Shown here: piece by piece, positions 34,092 to 42,943 of the stretch
Layout of the letters: each line of letters starts with the position of its first letter
How positions within the stretch are numbered: position 1 is the stretch's first letter
Source: Schnuerera sp. xch1
GTDB taxonomy: Bacteria; Bacillota; Clostridia; Tissierellales; Tepidimicrobiaceae
Direction: 5' to 3'
Length of the DNA: 43,218 nt
Assembly: GCF_019931165.1 (NCBI RefSeq)
Contig: NZ_JAIOUP010000019.1
Span: forward strand, 1 to 43,218
The notes under the pieces: model-generated
The model's input: only the letters and a program-made list of their open reading frames with translations
Database searches by the model: none
Told to the model about the DNA's origin: nothing
Position numbers and translations under genes: made by a program

Positions 34092-35063
34092 TTATTTTGT
34101 ATCTTCCTTTGTATTTTCCAAAGTTGCGATGGCTTCGCTATGAAGTTCCGGTGTTTTAGAGAACACATTTTCATCTATAATATTTTGATTTTGTACTATA
34201 ATATCAATATATTTTGAAACTATAGTAGATGTTATGGTATCCTCCATTTTACTTACTTCTTTGTAACTAGATAAAACTTCATTCTTTATTGTTTTAGTTC
34301 CATAATCATATATTGGAGTATTAGGTGCTCCTTCTAAATAAATTCTTAAATATTCTCCATAAATTCTCAATACTTCTTCATTTTTTACGCTCTTCGGATA
34401 TTGTTTAATATAATTTTCTGTATCAATAAGCCTTTCTGTTAATTCATCAAAAGAAATTGACATTTCAGCATCCAACATTTTAGGTTTATTGGAGTCCATT
34501 GATTTAATATTGATGTATTCATCTATTTCATCTGGTAAATAATCGCTATATACTTTTAATGCTTCATAATCAATTATTGGATAAAAAGCACCTTCCATAT
34601 TAACTAACTTATATTTACCTTTTATTATCCTATCTACTAGTTCTTTTAATTTTACATTTTTTATATTTTCAGCTTTCTTTTCTTTGAAAAACAATTCACT
34701 TTGTGAAAGTCCTAATAATTCCATTTGATTATCTTCCACAAACAATTGATCTGTATACTCTTGTATATATTTTTCTTGAACTTCTTCTAATATTAATACT
34801 ATCGCTACAGCTTCTTCCTCTGTTGCATTCTTTATGTTTTTATCTATAAACTGTACCAATGTATAAGGTTCATTATCACTTTCTACTATATTCTTGAAGT
34901 CTTTAACCAACCCCTCCTTCTCTTTCTTATTGAAATCTGATTGTGAGCTTTCCAATGCATTATATATTATGTCATCGTTTTGTTTCAGAGCTTCATTTTC
35001 ACAACCTATAGCAAAAATACCTAGTAGCAAACCTATAATCGAAACAATAATTTTCTTATTCAT
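34092..35063 (-). CDS. Predicted lipoprotein of unknown function
   Basis: 323 residues. A signal peptide with a lipobox (LLLGIFAIGC, cysteine at about 21) predicts a lipid anchor on the outer face of the membrane. The rest is acidic, mostly helical and without cysteines or a recognisable motif; residues 25-330 look like a stack of amphipathic helices. Repeated phrases such as VDRIIKGKYKLVNMEGAFYP and FYPIIDYEAL suggest a ligand or surface-binding domain, but no family is recognised. The gene is alone, with its own promoter (35120-35149) and terminator. ATG with AAAGAGGTAAT upstream. Confidence 0.8.
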   Translation of the reverse strand: MNKKIIVSIIGLLLGIFAIGCENEALKQNDDIIYNALESSQSDFNKKEKEGLVKDFKNIVESDNEPYTLVQFIDKNIKNATEEEAVAIVLILEEVQEKYIQEYTDQLFVEDNQMELLGLSQSELFFKEKKAENIKNVKLKELVDRIIKGKYKLVNMEGAFYPIIDYEALKVYSDYLPDEIDEYINIKSMDSNKPKMLDAEMSISFDELTERLIDTENYIKQYPKSVKNEEVLRIYGEYLRIYLEGAPNTPIYDYGTKTIKNEVLSSYKEVSKMEDTITSTIVSKYIDIIVQNQNIIDENVFSKTPELHSEAIATLENTKEDTK

Positions 35064-35119
35064 ATAATTACCTCTTTCATTTTGATATATTTTCCACTAT
35101 TATTATACCTATAGGATTA

Positions 35120-35149
35120 ATTATATATCCTTTTGTAATAATATATCAA
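35120..35149 (-). promoter_or_regulatory. Probable promoter of the lipoprotein gene
   Basis: On the minus strand TTGATA (35144-35149), 18 nt, TATAAT (35120-35125), about 57 bp upstream of the ATG. Confidence 0.5.
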
Positions 35150-35189
35150 TTATCCCACCGAAAGTCGTTACAAATGAGTTACAAAATCA

Positions 35190-35219
35190 AACTGACAAGC
35201 TATAATTAGCTTGTCAGTT
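35190..35219 (-). terminator. Terminator of the large activase gene
   Basis: AACTGACAAGCTA (35190-35202), loop TAAT, then its exact complement (35207-35219). On the minus strand it is followed by a modest T-rich stretch (TTGATTTTG). Confidence 0.75.
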
Positions 35220-35246
35220 CTACAACTTATTATTATTATATTTTAT

Positions 35247-38200
35247 TTAACTTTTAGTGTCAAAAGCTTTTAATGAAAATTCCTTTTTTTCCTCTATATT
35301 ATCATATGCGGTTGAAAGCATTAACTTTATTCTATTTAGTTGATTTACCTCACTAGCTCCTGGGTCAAAATCAATAGGTACTATATTAGCTTTTGGATAT
35401 TTATCTCTGATAGCCTTTATCATACCCTTACCGGTAATATGATTTGGCAAACATCCAAAAGGTTGAACACAGATCACATTTTCTGCTCCTCTACTAATAA
35501 GCTCTATCATTTCAGCTGTTAACAGCCAACCTTCTCCATATTGATGCCCTAATGATATTAATTCCTGTGCCTTTCCAGCCAATTGTTGTATAGTCATAGG
35601 CTCCTCAAATCTATTACTTCTTCTCAATGCTTCTCTGGCATATTTTCTATAATATTCTATATATTTTACTGCAATATCTCCACCTATTTTGGGAAGTACA
35701 CCTTTTGATAGATATTTATGCTTAAATTCACCATTATAAGAGGAATATAGTAAGAAATCAGTTAAATCAGTAACCACAGCCTCAGCACCTTCTTCTTCTA
35801 ATAATTTAACTATTTGATTGTTAGCTTCCGGATGATATTTAACCAATATCTCACCAACCACTCCTACCTTTGGTTTTACTAAATCTTCATCTATTTCTAA
35901 TTCGTCAAAATCCTTAACCATTGCATTTATATTTTTTATATATTCTTTCTTATTCCCAATTTCACTTGCCTTGGCACATTTATCTATCCAATGTTGTGCT
36001 AACAAATTTGCTGAACCTTTAATTTTCTCATATGGTCTTACTCTATAGAGCATTCTCATGATAAGATCTCCATAATGAATTGCCATTACAGACTTCTTTA
36101 AAAGATCTAAAGAAAGCTTAAATCCTGGGTTTGTTTCGATACCTTGAGCTGACACCGCAATGATTGGAACACGCCCATATCCTGCATCCTTAAATGCCTT
36201 TCTCATAAATGCAACATAATTGGATGCCCTACATACTCCACCTGTCTGCGATATCATCACTGATACATTATCTAAATCATATCTACCTGATTTTAATGCA
36301 GCCATAAACTGTCCAACTACCATAATTGATGGATAACACGCATCGTTATTTACATATTTTAAACCTTCATCAATGGATTTAGTGTCCACTGAAGGTAACA
36401 CTTCTAGATTATATCCACAAGATTTAAAAACTGTTTCCAACATTTTAAAATGTATAGGAGCCATTTGAGGCATCAAGATAGTATGTCTTTCCCTCATCTC
36501 TTTAGTAAACTGAATTCTTTCTGATGCTTTAAATTTTTTATCCAGTCTAAAGCCTTTTTTATCCCTTTCCTTTAAAGCAGCCTTCAGTGATCTTAGTCTT
36601 ATCTTTGCAGCTCCTAGATTACTAACTTCATCTATCTTAAGAACTGTATAAATCTTTCCATACTGACTGAGAATTTCTTCTACTTGATCTGTTGTTACTG
36701 CATCTAACCCACAACCAAATGAATTCAATTGTACTAATTCTAAATTTGCTTGCTGAGCTACAAAATTTGCTGCTCTATACAATCTAGCATGATATACCCA
36801 TTGGTCTAAAACTCTCAAGGGTCTCTCGGTTTTACCTAAATGAGCTATTGAATCCTCGGTTAAAACAGCCATACCTAAGGAAGTAACCAATCCAGGTATT
36901 CCATGATTAATTGCCTTATCAATATGGTAAGGCCTACCTGCTAATACAATCCCCTTTATCCCTTCTTTTTCAATATATTCTAAAGTTTCTTCTCCTTTTC
37001 TCTGTATATCTTTTGTATATCTAATTCTTTCTTCCCAAGCTTTATCAGCAGCTGATTTGATTTCTTTTGCAGAAATGTCAAATCTCTTAAATTCCTCAAC
37101 TAATCTTTTTCTTAGTCTTTCCTTATCATCAAAACTTAAGAAGGGATTCATGAATAATATATCTTCGTTCTTTAATTCTTCTACATTATGTTTTATTACA
37201 TCAGGATAACCTATTACCACAGGGCAATTAACATTATTATCAGCTTCTAAATCCTCTTTTCTATCATAGAAGATTGAAGGATAAAATATAAATTTAATAC
37301 CTTTCTCAATTAACTCCATAATATGTCCATGAGTTATTTTAGCCGGATAACATGCTGTTTCGCTTGATATAGAGCTAATCCCTCTTTCATAAGTCCCTCT
37401 AGTAGACTCTGCAGATAATTCTACTCTATAACCTAATTCTGTGAAGAATGTATGCCAAAATGGATAATGCTCATACATGTTTAATACCCTTGGTATTCCA
37501 ACTACACCTCGTTTAGCTTCTTCCGCTGCTAAAGGTTCATAATCAAATATTCTGCCATACTTATATTCAAATAAATTTGGAATCCTCTCTTTACCCTTGT
37601 CTATTCCGGCACCTTTTTCACATTTGTTTCCAGTTATATATTTTTTGCCATCTTCAAATATATTTATAGTTAACAAACAGTTATTGCCACAACGGCCACA
37701 TCTAGCTTTTTTAGCCCTATATGAAAAGTTATCCAAATCTTCCTTTGAAAGTATAGTAGATTTTTCCCCTTCTACACATCTTTCTTTGGCTATTATAGCT
37801 GCCCCCAAGGCACCCATTAATCCCGGAATATCCGGTCTTACAACCTTTCTTTCAGATAATAGTTCAAAACTTCTAACAATAGCATCACCGTAGAAAGTTC
37901 CTCCTTGGACCACAATGTTCTTTCCTAATTCTTTAGGATCTCTTATCTTTATTACTTTTTGCAATGCATTTCTAATTACAGAAATAGAAAGTCCGGCTGC
38001 TATATCTCCAATTGTAGCCCCTTCCTTCTGGGCCTGTTTTACCTTTGAATTCATGAATACAGTACATCTAGAACCTAAATCAACAGGGTTTTCTGCTAAA
38101 AGTCCTGCATTTAAAAAATTCTCTACAGACATATTTAATGAATGAGCAAATGTTTCCAAAAATGAACCACATCCAGAAGAACATGCTTCATTTAAAAGTA

Positions 38201-39512
38201 CGCTATCTATTACACCATCTTTTATCTTCATACATTTCATATCTTGTCCGCCAATATCTAATATAAAATCTACCTCTGGTTGAAAAAAACAAGCTGCTTT
38301 GTAGTGAGCTATAGTTTCAACTTCTCCTATATCGATATTCAATGCAGCCTTTATAAATTCTTCACCATATCCAGTAATGGCTGAGTATGTTATCATCTCT
38401 CCTTCTGGTAATTTTTCATATATATCTTTTACTATTTTAATTGTTAAATCCAAAGGTCTACCTTTATTATTTCCATAATAACTATAGAGGATATTACTGT
38501 CTTCATCTATTAGAATGGCCTTAGTTGTGGTAGATCCTGCATCTATCCCTAAAAAAGCTTTCCCTTTTAAAGCAGTAATATCCTTATATTTCATCTTATG
38601 ATTTTCGTGCTCTAATCTGAATTGTTCTAACTCATCCTTGCCCATAAATAATGGACTTATATTTTTAATCTCTGACTCTATAGGTTTATCAAAATCTCTT
38701 AATCTATTCCTTAATTCTTCAAAGCTCAATGGTTTTTCATCTATTGAAGCAATTGCTGCACCTATAGCAACAAATAATTGAGAATCCTTAGGAAATATTA
38801 TCTCGCTATCCTTTAACTCTAAAGTCTCTATGAATCTATCTCGTAATCCTGACAAGAAATATAACGGTCCGCCTAAAAAACCTACTCTGCCTTTTATAGG
38901 TCTACCACAAGCAAGATTTGAAATAGTTTGATTTACTACAGATTGAAATACGGAAGCCGCAATATCCTCCTTTGAAACCCCTTGATTAATCAAAGACTGA
39001 ACATCAGTCTTTGCAAATACTCCACATCTTGAAGCTATAGAATATATGGATTCATGATTCAAAGCAAGCTTATTTAATCCTTCAGCATCCGTTTCAAGCA
39101 AAGATGCCATTTGATCTATAAATGCACCAGTTCCTCCAGCACAAATGCTATTCATTCGTTGCTCCACATTTCCATCTAAATAGGTTATCTTTGCATCTTC
39201 CCCTCCTAATTCAATTGCTACATCAGTTTCTGGTATGAATTTTCTAATTGCTGTTGTAGATGCTACTACTTCTTGTATAAAAGGAATTTCTAACCATTTA
39301 TGTACAGAAAGTCCTCCTGAACCTGTAACCATAATGGATATAGCTTCGTTTTTAAATCTTCTATATGCATCCATTAATACTTCCTTAATACTGTTTCTAA
39401 CATCTGAATAATGTCTTTTGTAAGTACTATATATGGTATCATAAGAAGAATTCAAAGCTACGAGTTTAACAGTAGTAGAACCAACATCTAAACCTAAATG
39501 TATATTTATCAT
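35247..39512 (-). CDS. Fused 2-hydroxyacyl-CoA dehydratase activase / HgdB-like protein (BadF-BcrA ATPase x2, DUF2229)
   Basis: 1421 residues. Two acetate-kinase-like ATPase domains begin with [14 protein letters not shown] (about 7) and [15 protein letters not shown] (about 325). Each carries Fe-S cysteines (ICAGGTGAF and [17 protein letters not shown] and SRCTVF). A short cysteine segment follows ([12 protein letters not shown]). DUF2229 starts near [18 protein letters not shown] (about 670), and an HgdB-like part begins at [13 protein letters not shown]. Activases of this kind use ATP to drive an electron to a low potential. The true substrate is unknown: no separate dehydratase subunits, acyl-CoA transferase or electron-transfer flavoprotein genes are adjacent. 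The fused form is common in Clostridia. A good ribosome site lies unusually far, 24 nt, from the ATG. Confidence 0.9.
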   Translation of the reverse strand: MINIHLGLDVGSTTVKLVALNSSYDTIYSTYKRHYSDVRNSIKEVLMDAYRRFKNEAISIMVTGSGGLSVHKWLEIPFIQEVVASTTAIRKFIPETDVAIELGGEDAKITYLDGNVEQRMNSICAGGTGAFIDQMASLLETDAEGLNKLALNHESIYSIASRCGVFAKTDVQSLINQGVSKEDIAASVFQSVVNQTISNLACGRPIKGRVGFLGGPLYFLSGLRDRFIETLELKDSEIIFPKDSQLFVAIGAAIASIDEKPLSFEELRNRLRDFDKPIESEIKNISPLFMGKDELEQFRLEHENHKMKYKDITALKGKAFLGIDAGSTTTKAILIDEDSNILYSYYGNNKGRPLDLTIKIVKDIYEKLPEGEMITYSAITGYGEEFIKAALNIDIGEVETIAHYKAACFFQPEVDFILDIGGQDMKCMKIKDGVIDSVLLNEACSSGCGSFLETFAHSLNMSVENFLNAGLLAENPVDLGSRCTVFMNSKVKQAQKEGATIGDIAAGLSISVIRNALQKVIKIRDPKELGKNIVVQGGTFYGDAIVRSFELLSERKVVRPDIPGLMGALGAAIIAKERCVEGEKSTILSKEDLDNFSYRAKKARCGRCGNNCLLTINIFEDGKKYITGNKCEKGAGIDKGKERIPNLFEYKYGRIFDYEPLAAEEAKRGVVGIPRVLNMYEHYPFWHTFFTELGYRVELSAESTRGTYERGISSISSETACYPAKITHGHIMELIEKGIKFIFYPSIFYDRKEDLEADNNVNCPVVIGYPDVIKHNVEELKNEDILFMNPFLSFDDKERLRKRLVEEFKRFDISAKEIKSAADKAWEERIRYTKDIQRKGEETLEYIEKEGIKGIVLAGRPYHIDKAINHGIPGLVTSLGMAVLTEDSIAHLGKTERPLRVLDQWVYHARLYRAANFVAQQANLELVQLNSFGCGLDAVTTDQVEEILSQYGKIYTVLKIDEVSNLGAAKIRLRSLKAALKERDKKGFRLDKKFKASERIQFTKEMRERHTILMPQMAPIHFKMLETVFKSCGYNLEVLPSVDTKSIDEGLKYVNNDACYPSIMVVGQFMAALKSGRYDLDNVSVMISQTGGVCRASNYVAFMRKAFKDAGYGRVPIIAVSAQGIETNPGFKLSLDLLKKSVMAIHYGDLIMRMLYRVRPYEKIKGSANLLAQHWIDKCAKASEIGNKKEYIKNINAMVKDFDELEIDEDLVKPKVGVVGEILVKYHPEANNQIVKLLEEEGAEAVVTDLTDFLLYSSYNGEFKHKYLSKGVLPKIGGDIAVKYIEYYRKYAREALRRSNRFEEPMTIQQLAGKAQELISLGHQYGEGWLLTAEMIELISRGAENVICVQPFGCLPNHITGKGMIKAIRDKYPKANIVPIDFDPGASEVNQLNRIKLMLSTAYDNIEEKKEFSLKAFDTKS

Positions 39513-39598
39513 ATCTTTTGCAGTATACCTGCTATACCTCCTTAACTTGTTCTATATATAAAATAAAAATTGATTTCTATCATAAAATAGTTTTGAGA

Positions 39599-39627
39599 AT
39601 TATATCACAGTTAATATTTAAATACAA
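39599..39627 (-). promoter_or_regulatory. Promoter of the large activase gene
   Basis: On the minus strand TTGTAT (39622-39627), 17 nt, TATAAT (39599-39604). Start near 39592 gives an 80-nt leader. In the leader, AAGGAGGT (about 39535-39542) is separated from the ATG by GCAG-GTATA-CTGC, a small stem that would shorten the effective distance. The rest of the 367-bp gap (39513-39879) is AT-rich; besides this promoter and the dyad at 39759-39810 I see nothing in it. Confidence 0.7.
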
Positions 39628-39758
39628 ATGTCGTTAATATCTTGATTATCTTTCTTTAATTATATTATCATGTATCTATATTATACTATAAATTTTGTTT
39701 GTTAGAGTATATATCTTTTCATAATAAACATATTAATACCAATATTAATAAACCATCA

Positions 39759-39810
39759 CAATAGATATGCAAACACGTCTAATATTATAAGCATTATTAC
39801 ATATCTATTG
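39759..39810. repeat. 11-bp perfect inverted repeat with a 30-nt spacer
   Basis: CAATAGATATG (39759-39769) and its complement (39800-39810). It lies 70 bp beyond the stop of the half-permease gene and 130 bp upstream of the activase promoter. It may be a weak terminator or a binding site. No T run is seen. Confidence 0.5.
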
Positions 39811-39879
39811 CAATAATTTTATCTGCTCTTTAATATAATACTTATGATCCTATTACAAAAAATTTTATCAAAATATTCT

Positions 39880-40410
39880 TTATAAATCAGATGCTGTTTT
39901 ATATATATTTATTCGTTCTTCTTCATTAATCATTCCAGATATTATATGTACTATTAATAAAATACCCGGAATATTTATAGCTAATCTAGTTAATGCAAAC
40001 TCAAACCCTAAAAATGTTGACTCGAATAAGAATAAAGGTATTTTTGTGGTAGACCAAGCACCAATAAATATTAATACATTTGAAAACTTAACTCCTTTTT
40101 TCATAAATACAGCTGCAACTGGAAAGGCTCCATATAATGGACCAGCTGCTGCAGAACCTAAGAGAAAAGATAATAATATTCCTATTAGCCCAGAATCTTC
40201 CCCCATATATTTTGTCATAGTTTTCTTTGGAACCCATACATCCAATAATCCAAGTAAAATAAAAATAGGAGGTATTATAACTAACATTTCCTTAAAACTA
40301 TATGCAATAGTATCAACAGCCTTCATCCCCACTTCTCTATTAATGAGTATTATTAACAATGTTAGTATTAAAGTACCAATAAAAAATGAGTATCTTTTTA
40401 TTAATTTCAT
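39880..40410 (-). CDS. Permease half-protein (PF03773/ArsP-like), second subunit
   Basis: 176 residues with five or six hydrophobic segments, including LLGLLDVWVPKKTMTKYMGEDSG and GSAAAGPLYGAFPVAAVFMKKG. It corresponds to one half of the ArsP/DUF318 permease family, which in some Clostridia is split into two adjacent genes. The usual partner is the gene just upstream, which is broken here. The ATG follows the partner's stop codon directly, with only a weak ribosome site (AAAGGTGGTAGGA). It may be non-functional without its partner. Substrate unknown; relatives move arsenicals or other small oxyanions. Confidence 0.75.
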   Translation of the reverse strand: MKLIKRYSFFIGTLILTLLIILINREVGMKAVDTIAYSFKEMLVIIPPIFILLGLLDVWVPKKTMTKYMGEDSGLIGILLSFLLGSAAAGPLYGAFPVAAVFMKKGVKFSNVLIFIGAWSTTKIPLFLFESTFLGFEFALTRLAINIPGILLIVHIISGMINEEERINIYKTASDL

Positions 40411-40751
40411 CTATCCTACCACCTTTCCAATTATAAAAGCAACTATAAAAGAAAATATAAATGCTAATCCATTTCTTAAAATAGATACTTTCTTGCCAAA
40501 ATACTTAATTTCTACAGGCATAGTAAATATTCCCACCATCCTGATGAACTACCTATTAAAGAACTTATGGTCTCAGGATCAAGGTAAGCTATCATTATTC
40601 CAATTAAAGTAATTACTCCTAAAAATTGCGGCAAAATGTTTTCGAAAGCTTTCCAAGCCTTTTCAAGAGATTTCTTTGTTTTATCTCTATCCTTATAAAA
40701 AGATAATAAAATCAAACCAATAGTTGCTAAATATAAAATTTTGCTTTGCAT
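40411..40751 (-). pseudogene. Permease half-protein, first subunit, with internal deletion and frameshift
   Basis: The frame from 40751 (ATG, CTAGGAGG upstream) gives YLDPETISSLIGSSSGW and then leaves the family pattern and stops at 40512. A second frame continues from about 40536 with MVGIFTMPVEIKYFGKK and a C-terminal helix to a TAG at 40411-40413. Both parts match the family, but the roughly 40-50 residues that normally lie between (a glycine-rich pair of helices) are missing. The join is at a TGG repeat. A deletion whose length is not a multiple of three explains this. The partner gene downstream is intact. From memory of the family; an alignment would confirm it. Confidence 0.75.
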
Positions 40752-40773
40752 TTCTAACCTCCTAGACTTTTAT

Positions 40774-41139
40774 TTATTCTTTTGTTTTTTCATAATAATT
40801 TAAAACATGTTCTATAACCGATCTTCTATTTTCAAGAAAACCAATTAAATTTTCCAATTCTTGTTCCCCTTGAGATGTAATATTATAAACTCTCTTTTTG
40901 GGTCCTTGATCGCTATCCATCCAACTAGATTCAACTATCTTCTGGCTTTCTAATTTCCTCAAGCAACGATATAAGGTACCTATATTGATGTTTTCCTCAT
41001 TAAACCCGAAAGTGGATAACTTTGTCATAAGACCATAACCATAATCCATTCCTTTTTCTTTTAATAAGCATAATAAACAAGCTTCTAAAATTTTACCTCC
41101 ACCATTATTTCTTCCGTTATGACATACCTTCCTATTCAA
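40774..41139 (-). CDS. PadR family transcriptional regulator
   Basis: 121 residues with a winged helix: KILEACLLCLLKEKGMDYGYGLMTKL, then NIGTLYRCLRKLESQKIVES and KKRVYNITSQGEQELENL. The C-terminal helix is for dimerisation. The start is TTG at 41139 with AAGGATGTGA upstream. It lies 22 bp upstream of the half-permease genes and divergent from the polyferredoxin gene. Direct repeats in the 209-bp intergenic region (41184-41209) may be its operator. The ligand could be whatever the permease moves. Confidence 0.88.
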   Translation of the reverse strand: MNRKVCHNGRNNGGGKILEACLLCLLKEKGMDYGYGLMTKLSTFGFNEENINIGTLYRCLRKLESQKIVESSWMDSDQGPKKRVYNITSQGEQELENLIGFLENRRSVIEHVLNYYEKTKE

Positions 41140-41171
41140 ATAATCACATCCTTCAAAGCTATAATGAATTA

Positions 41172-41209
41172 TCTATATGCATAATGTATATAGTGAATAT
41201 GTATATAGT
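41172..41209. promoter_or_regulatory. Repeats between padR and the polyferredoxin gene, probable operator
   Basis: ATGTATATAGT occurs at 41184-41194 and 41199-41209, spaced 15 bp. An overlapping dyad CTATAT...ATATAG spans 41173-41193. These lie 35-70 bp upstream of padR, where autoregulation is expected in this family. Confidence 0.55.
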
Positions 41210-41271
41210 AGCATAATTAATCTTTGATGTCAATAAATATAAAATCTTTTTAAATATTTTACCTATCTCCC

Positions 41272-41300
41272 TTTACAAATCAGGTTTCAGTAGCTATAAT
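41272..41300 (+). promoter_or_regulatory. Promoter of the polyferredoxin gene
   Basis: TTTACA (41272-41277), 17 nt, TATAAT (41295-41300). The start site would be near 41307. Just downstream is TATAC-CCCT-GTATA (41306-41319), a small dyad that could be a repressor site. Confidence 0.8.
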
Positions 41301-41348
41301 GTTAGTATACCCCTGTATAGTATATTGTAAATATAGAGGAGATTTTTT

Positions 41349-42083
41349 ATGAAAGATTATTACATTAAAACTAATCGTACTTTTACAAATATTAGAAAAT
41401 ATGCATGGATATTTACGATATTGGTAGCAATTGGTGGTTTATGGGAACCAAAGCTAGGTTTATTTGTTGTATTTATTATGATTGGATTAATAATTACTGC
41501 ATTTTTTACAGGTAGATACTGGTGTGGAAACTTTTGTCCACACGGTTCTTTGTTTGATAAAGTTCTTATGCCTATAAGTTTAAACAAAAAAATTCCTAAT
41601 TTCCTAAAATCTAAGCCTTTGTCTATAAGCTTTTTTATATTTTTCACATATAATTTCTCTAAAAAGGTAATAAACGTTTTTAGCCTATGGGGTTCTTTGG
41701 ATTTTTTTGATAAATTAGGAGCCATATTTTCTAATACCTATTTAATAGTTTTAGTTATAGGAGGCTTTTTTGCTGTATTCATAAATCCGAGAACATGGTG
41801 TCAATTCTGTCCTATGGGTACGATGCAGAAATTATCGTATATCTTAGGAAAAATAACAGGAGTTAACAAAAATACTGAAAAAAAGATTACTATTTCAAAT
41901 AAAGATATGTGTTATACTTGTGGAAAATGTTCAAAAGTTTGTCCTTTTCAATTGGCACCCTATCTGAAATTTTCAGAAGATAACCAGTTTGATAACATTG
42001 ACTGCATAAAATGTGCTACCTGCGTTGAAAATTGTCCAGCAGATATACTATCTTTAAAAACAAAAAAAGAAACTAATATATAA
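41349..42083 (+). CDS. Membrane 4Fe-4S polyferredoxin, NapH/CcoG-like
   Basis: 244 residues. About four membrane helices carry two cysteine motifs in the loops, YWCGNFCPHGSLFD and WCQFCPMGTMQ, the NapH/RdxA pattern. The C-terminal domain (about 185-244) holds two ferredoxin motifs, CYTCGKCSKVCP and CIKCATCVENCP. Such proteins pass electrons across or along the membrane to a reductase, which is not present here. ATG with GAGGAGAT 7 nt upstream. It is divergent from a PadR regulator and a permease pair, so the cluster may be one regulated unit. It ends in a long terminator. Confidence 0.88.
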   Translation: MKDYYIKTNRTFTNIRKYAWIFTILVAIGGLWEPKLGLFVVFIMIGLIITAFFTGRYWCGNFCPHGSLFDKVLMPISLNKKIPNFLKSKPLSISFFIFFTYNFSKKVINVFSLWGSLDFFDKLGAIFSNTYLIVLVIGGFFAVFINPRTWCQFCPMGTMQKLSYILGKITGVNKNTEKKITISNKDMCYTCGKCSKVCPFQLAPYLKFSEDNQFDNIDCIKCATCVENCPADILSLKTKKETNI

Positions 42084-42119
42084 TATAAAAAAGCCCATAA
42101 TTATGGGCTTTTTTATATT
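42082..42119. terminator. Bidirectional terminator between polyferredoxin and LysM genes
   Basis: A 19-bp inverted repeat with no spacer (42082-42100 and 42101-42119). A GCCCATAA/TTATGGGC core is flanked by A and T runs on both sides. It touches both stop codons. Confidence 0.95.
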
Positions 42120-42849
42120 AAAAGCAAAATACAACACATTTTCTAGGTATACATATCACTTGACCTATTTGTAAGTTCTCTGGATCTATTCCTGGGTTTG
42201 CATTTATTATGGACTGTATGCTTACATTAAAACGTTGTGCTAACATAAAAAGTGTATCTCCAGCTCTTATGGTATAGTAAAATCCGTTTGGACAAGGTGG
42301 CATTGGATGCATTCCTCTTGGTATACAAATCACTTGCCCTATTTGCAAGTTCTCTGGATCTATCCCTGGGTTTGCATTTATTATGGACTGTACGCTTACA
42401 TTAAAACGTTGTGCTAACATAAAAAGTGTATCTCCAGCTCTTATAGTATAGTAAAATCCGTTTGGACAAGGTGGCATTGGATGCTTTTTCCTTGGTATAC
42501 ATATTACTTGCCCTATTTGCAAGTTCTCTGGATCTACCCCTGGGTTTGCATTTATTATGGACTGTACGCTTACATTAAAACGTTGTGCTAACATAAAAAA
42601 TGTATCTCCAGCTCTTATAGTATAGTAAAATCCGTTTGGACAAGGTGGCATTGGGTGCTCTTTCCTTGGTATACATATTACTTGCCCTATTTGCAAGTTC
42701 TCTGGATCTATCCCTGGGTTTATTCTCTCAATTGCTTCCACAGTTGTATTATATCTTTTAGCTAAAAAATATAGGGTGTCTCCCGATTTGATTGTATACG
42801 GAAAGCTTTTAGGTGGGCATTTTTTCCTATCATCATCCTTTCCAGTCAT
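42118..42849 (-). CDS. Protein with four LysM domains, spore coat or cell-surface type
   Basis: 243 residues made of four LysM domains: residues about 16-61 and three near-identical 58-residue units (HPMPPCPNGFYYTIRAGDT...). Each ends in PENLQIGQVICIPR. LysM binds peptidoglycan or chitin-like sugars. There is no signal peptide, and the tail is CVVFCF, so it may be packed on the spore or exported with other proteins, as for SafA-like coat proteins (inference). The start is the ATG at 42849 with AAGGTGA upstream. The three units are almost identical at DNA level, which suggests recent duplication. A second LysM gene lies upstream. Confidence 0.9.
   Translation of the reverse strand: MTGKDDDRKKCPPKSFPYTIKSGDTLYFLAKRYNTTVEAIERINPGIDPENLQIGQVICIPRKEHPMPPCPNGFYYTIRAGDTFFMLAQRFNVSVQSIINANPGVDPENLQIGQVICIPRKKHPMPPCPNGFYYTIRAGDTLFMLAQRFNVSVQSIINANPGIDPENLQIGQVICIPRGMHPMPPCPNGFYYTIRAGDTLFMLAQRFNVSIQSIINANPGIDPENLQIGQVICIPRKCVVFCF
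42142..42663 (-). repeat. 174-bp tandem repeats in the LysM gene
   Basis: Three copies of a 174-bp unit (58 residues) lie head to tail; the marker GACAAGGTGG recurs at 42291, 42465 and 42639. Only a few bases differ between copies. The N-terminal LysM unit is diverged and not part of this block. Copy number is likely to vary between strains. Confidence 0.85.
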
Positions 42850-42914
42850 ATTAATCACCTTTCTTTCTTATTATTATTTGCATTATATACTATGCGTGAA
42901 AGATAAAGAATGTT

Positions 42915-42943
42915 AATAAAAGGAGCCTAAGGCTCCTTTTATT
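42915..42943 (-). terminator. Terminator of the second LysM gene
   Basis: AATAAAAGGAGCC (42915-42927), loop TAA, then its exact complement (42931-42943). It sits directly after the stop codon of the partial gene. Confidence 0.8.
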
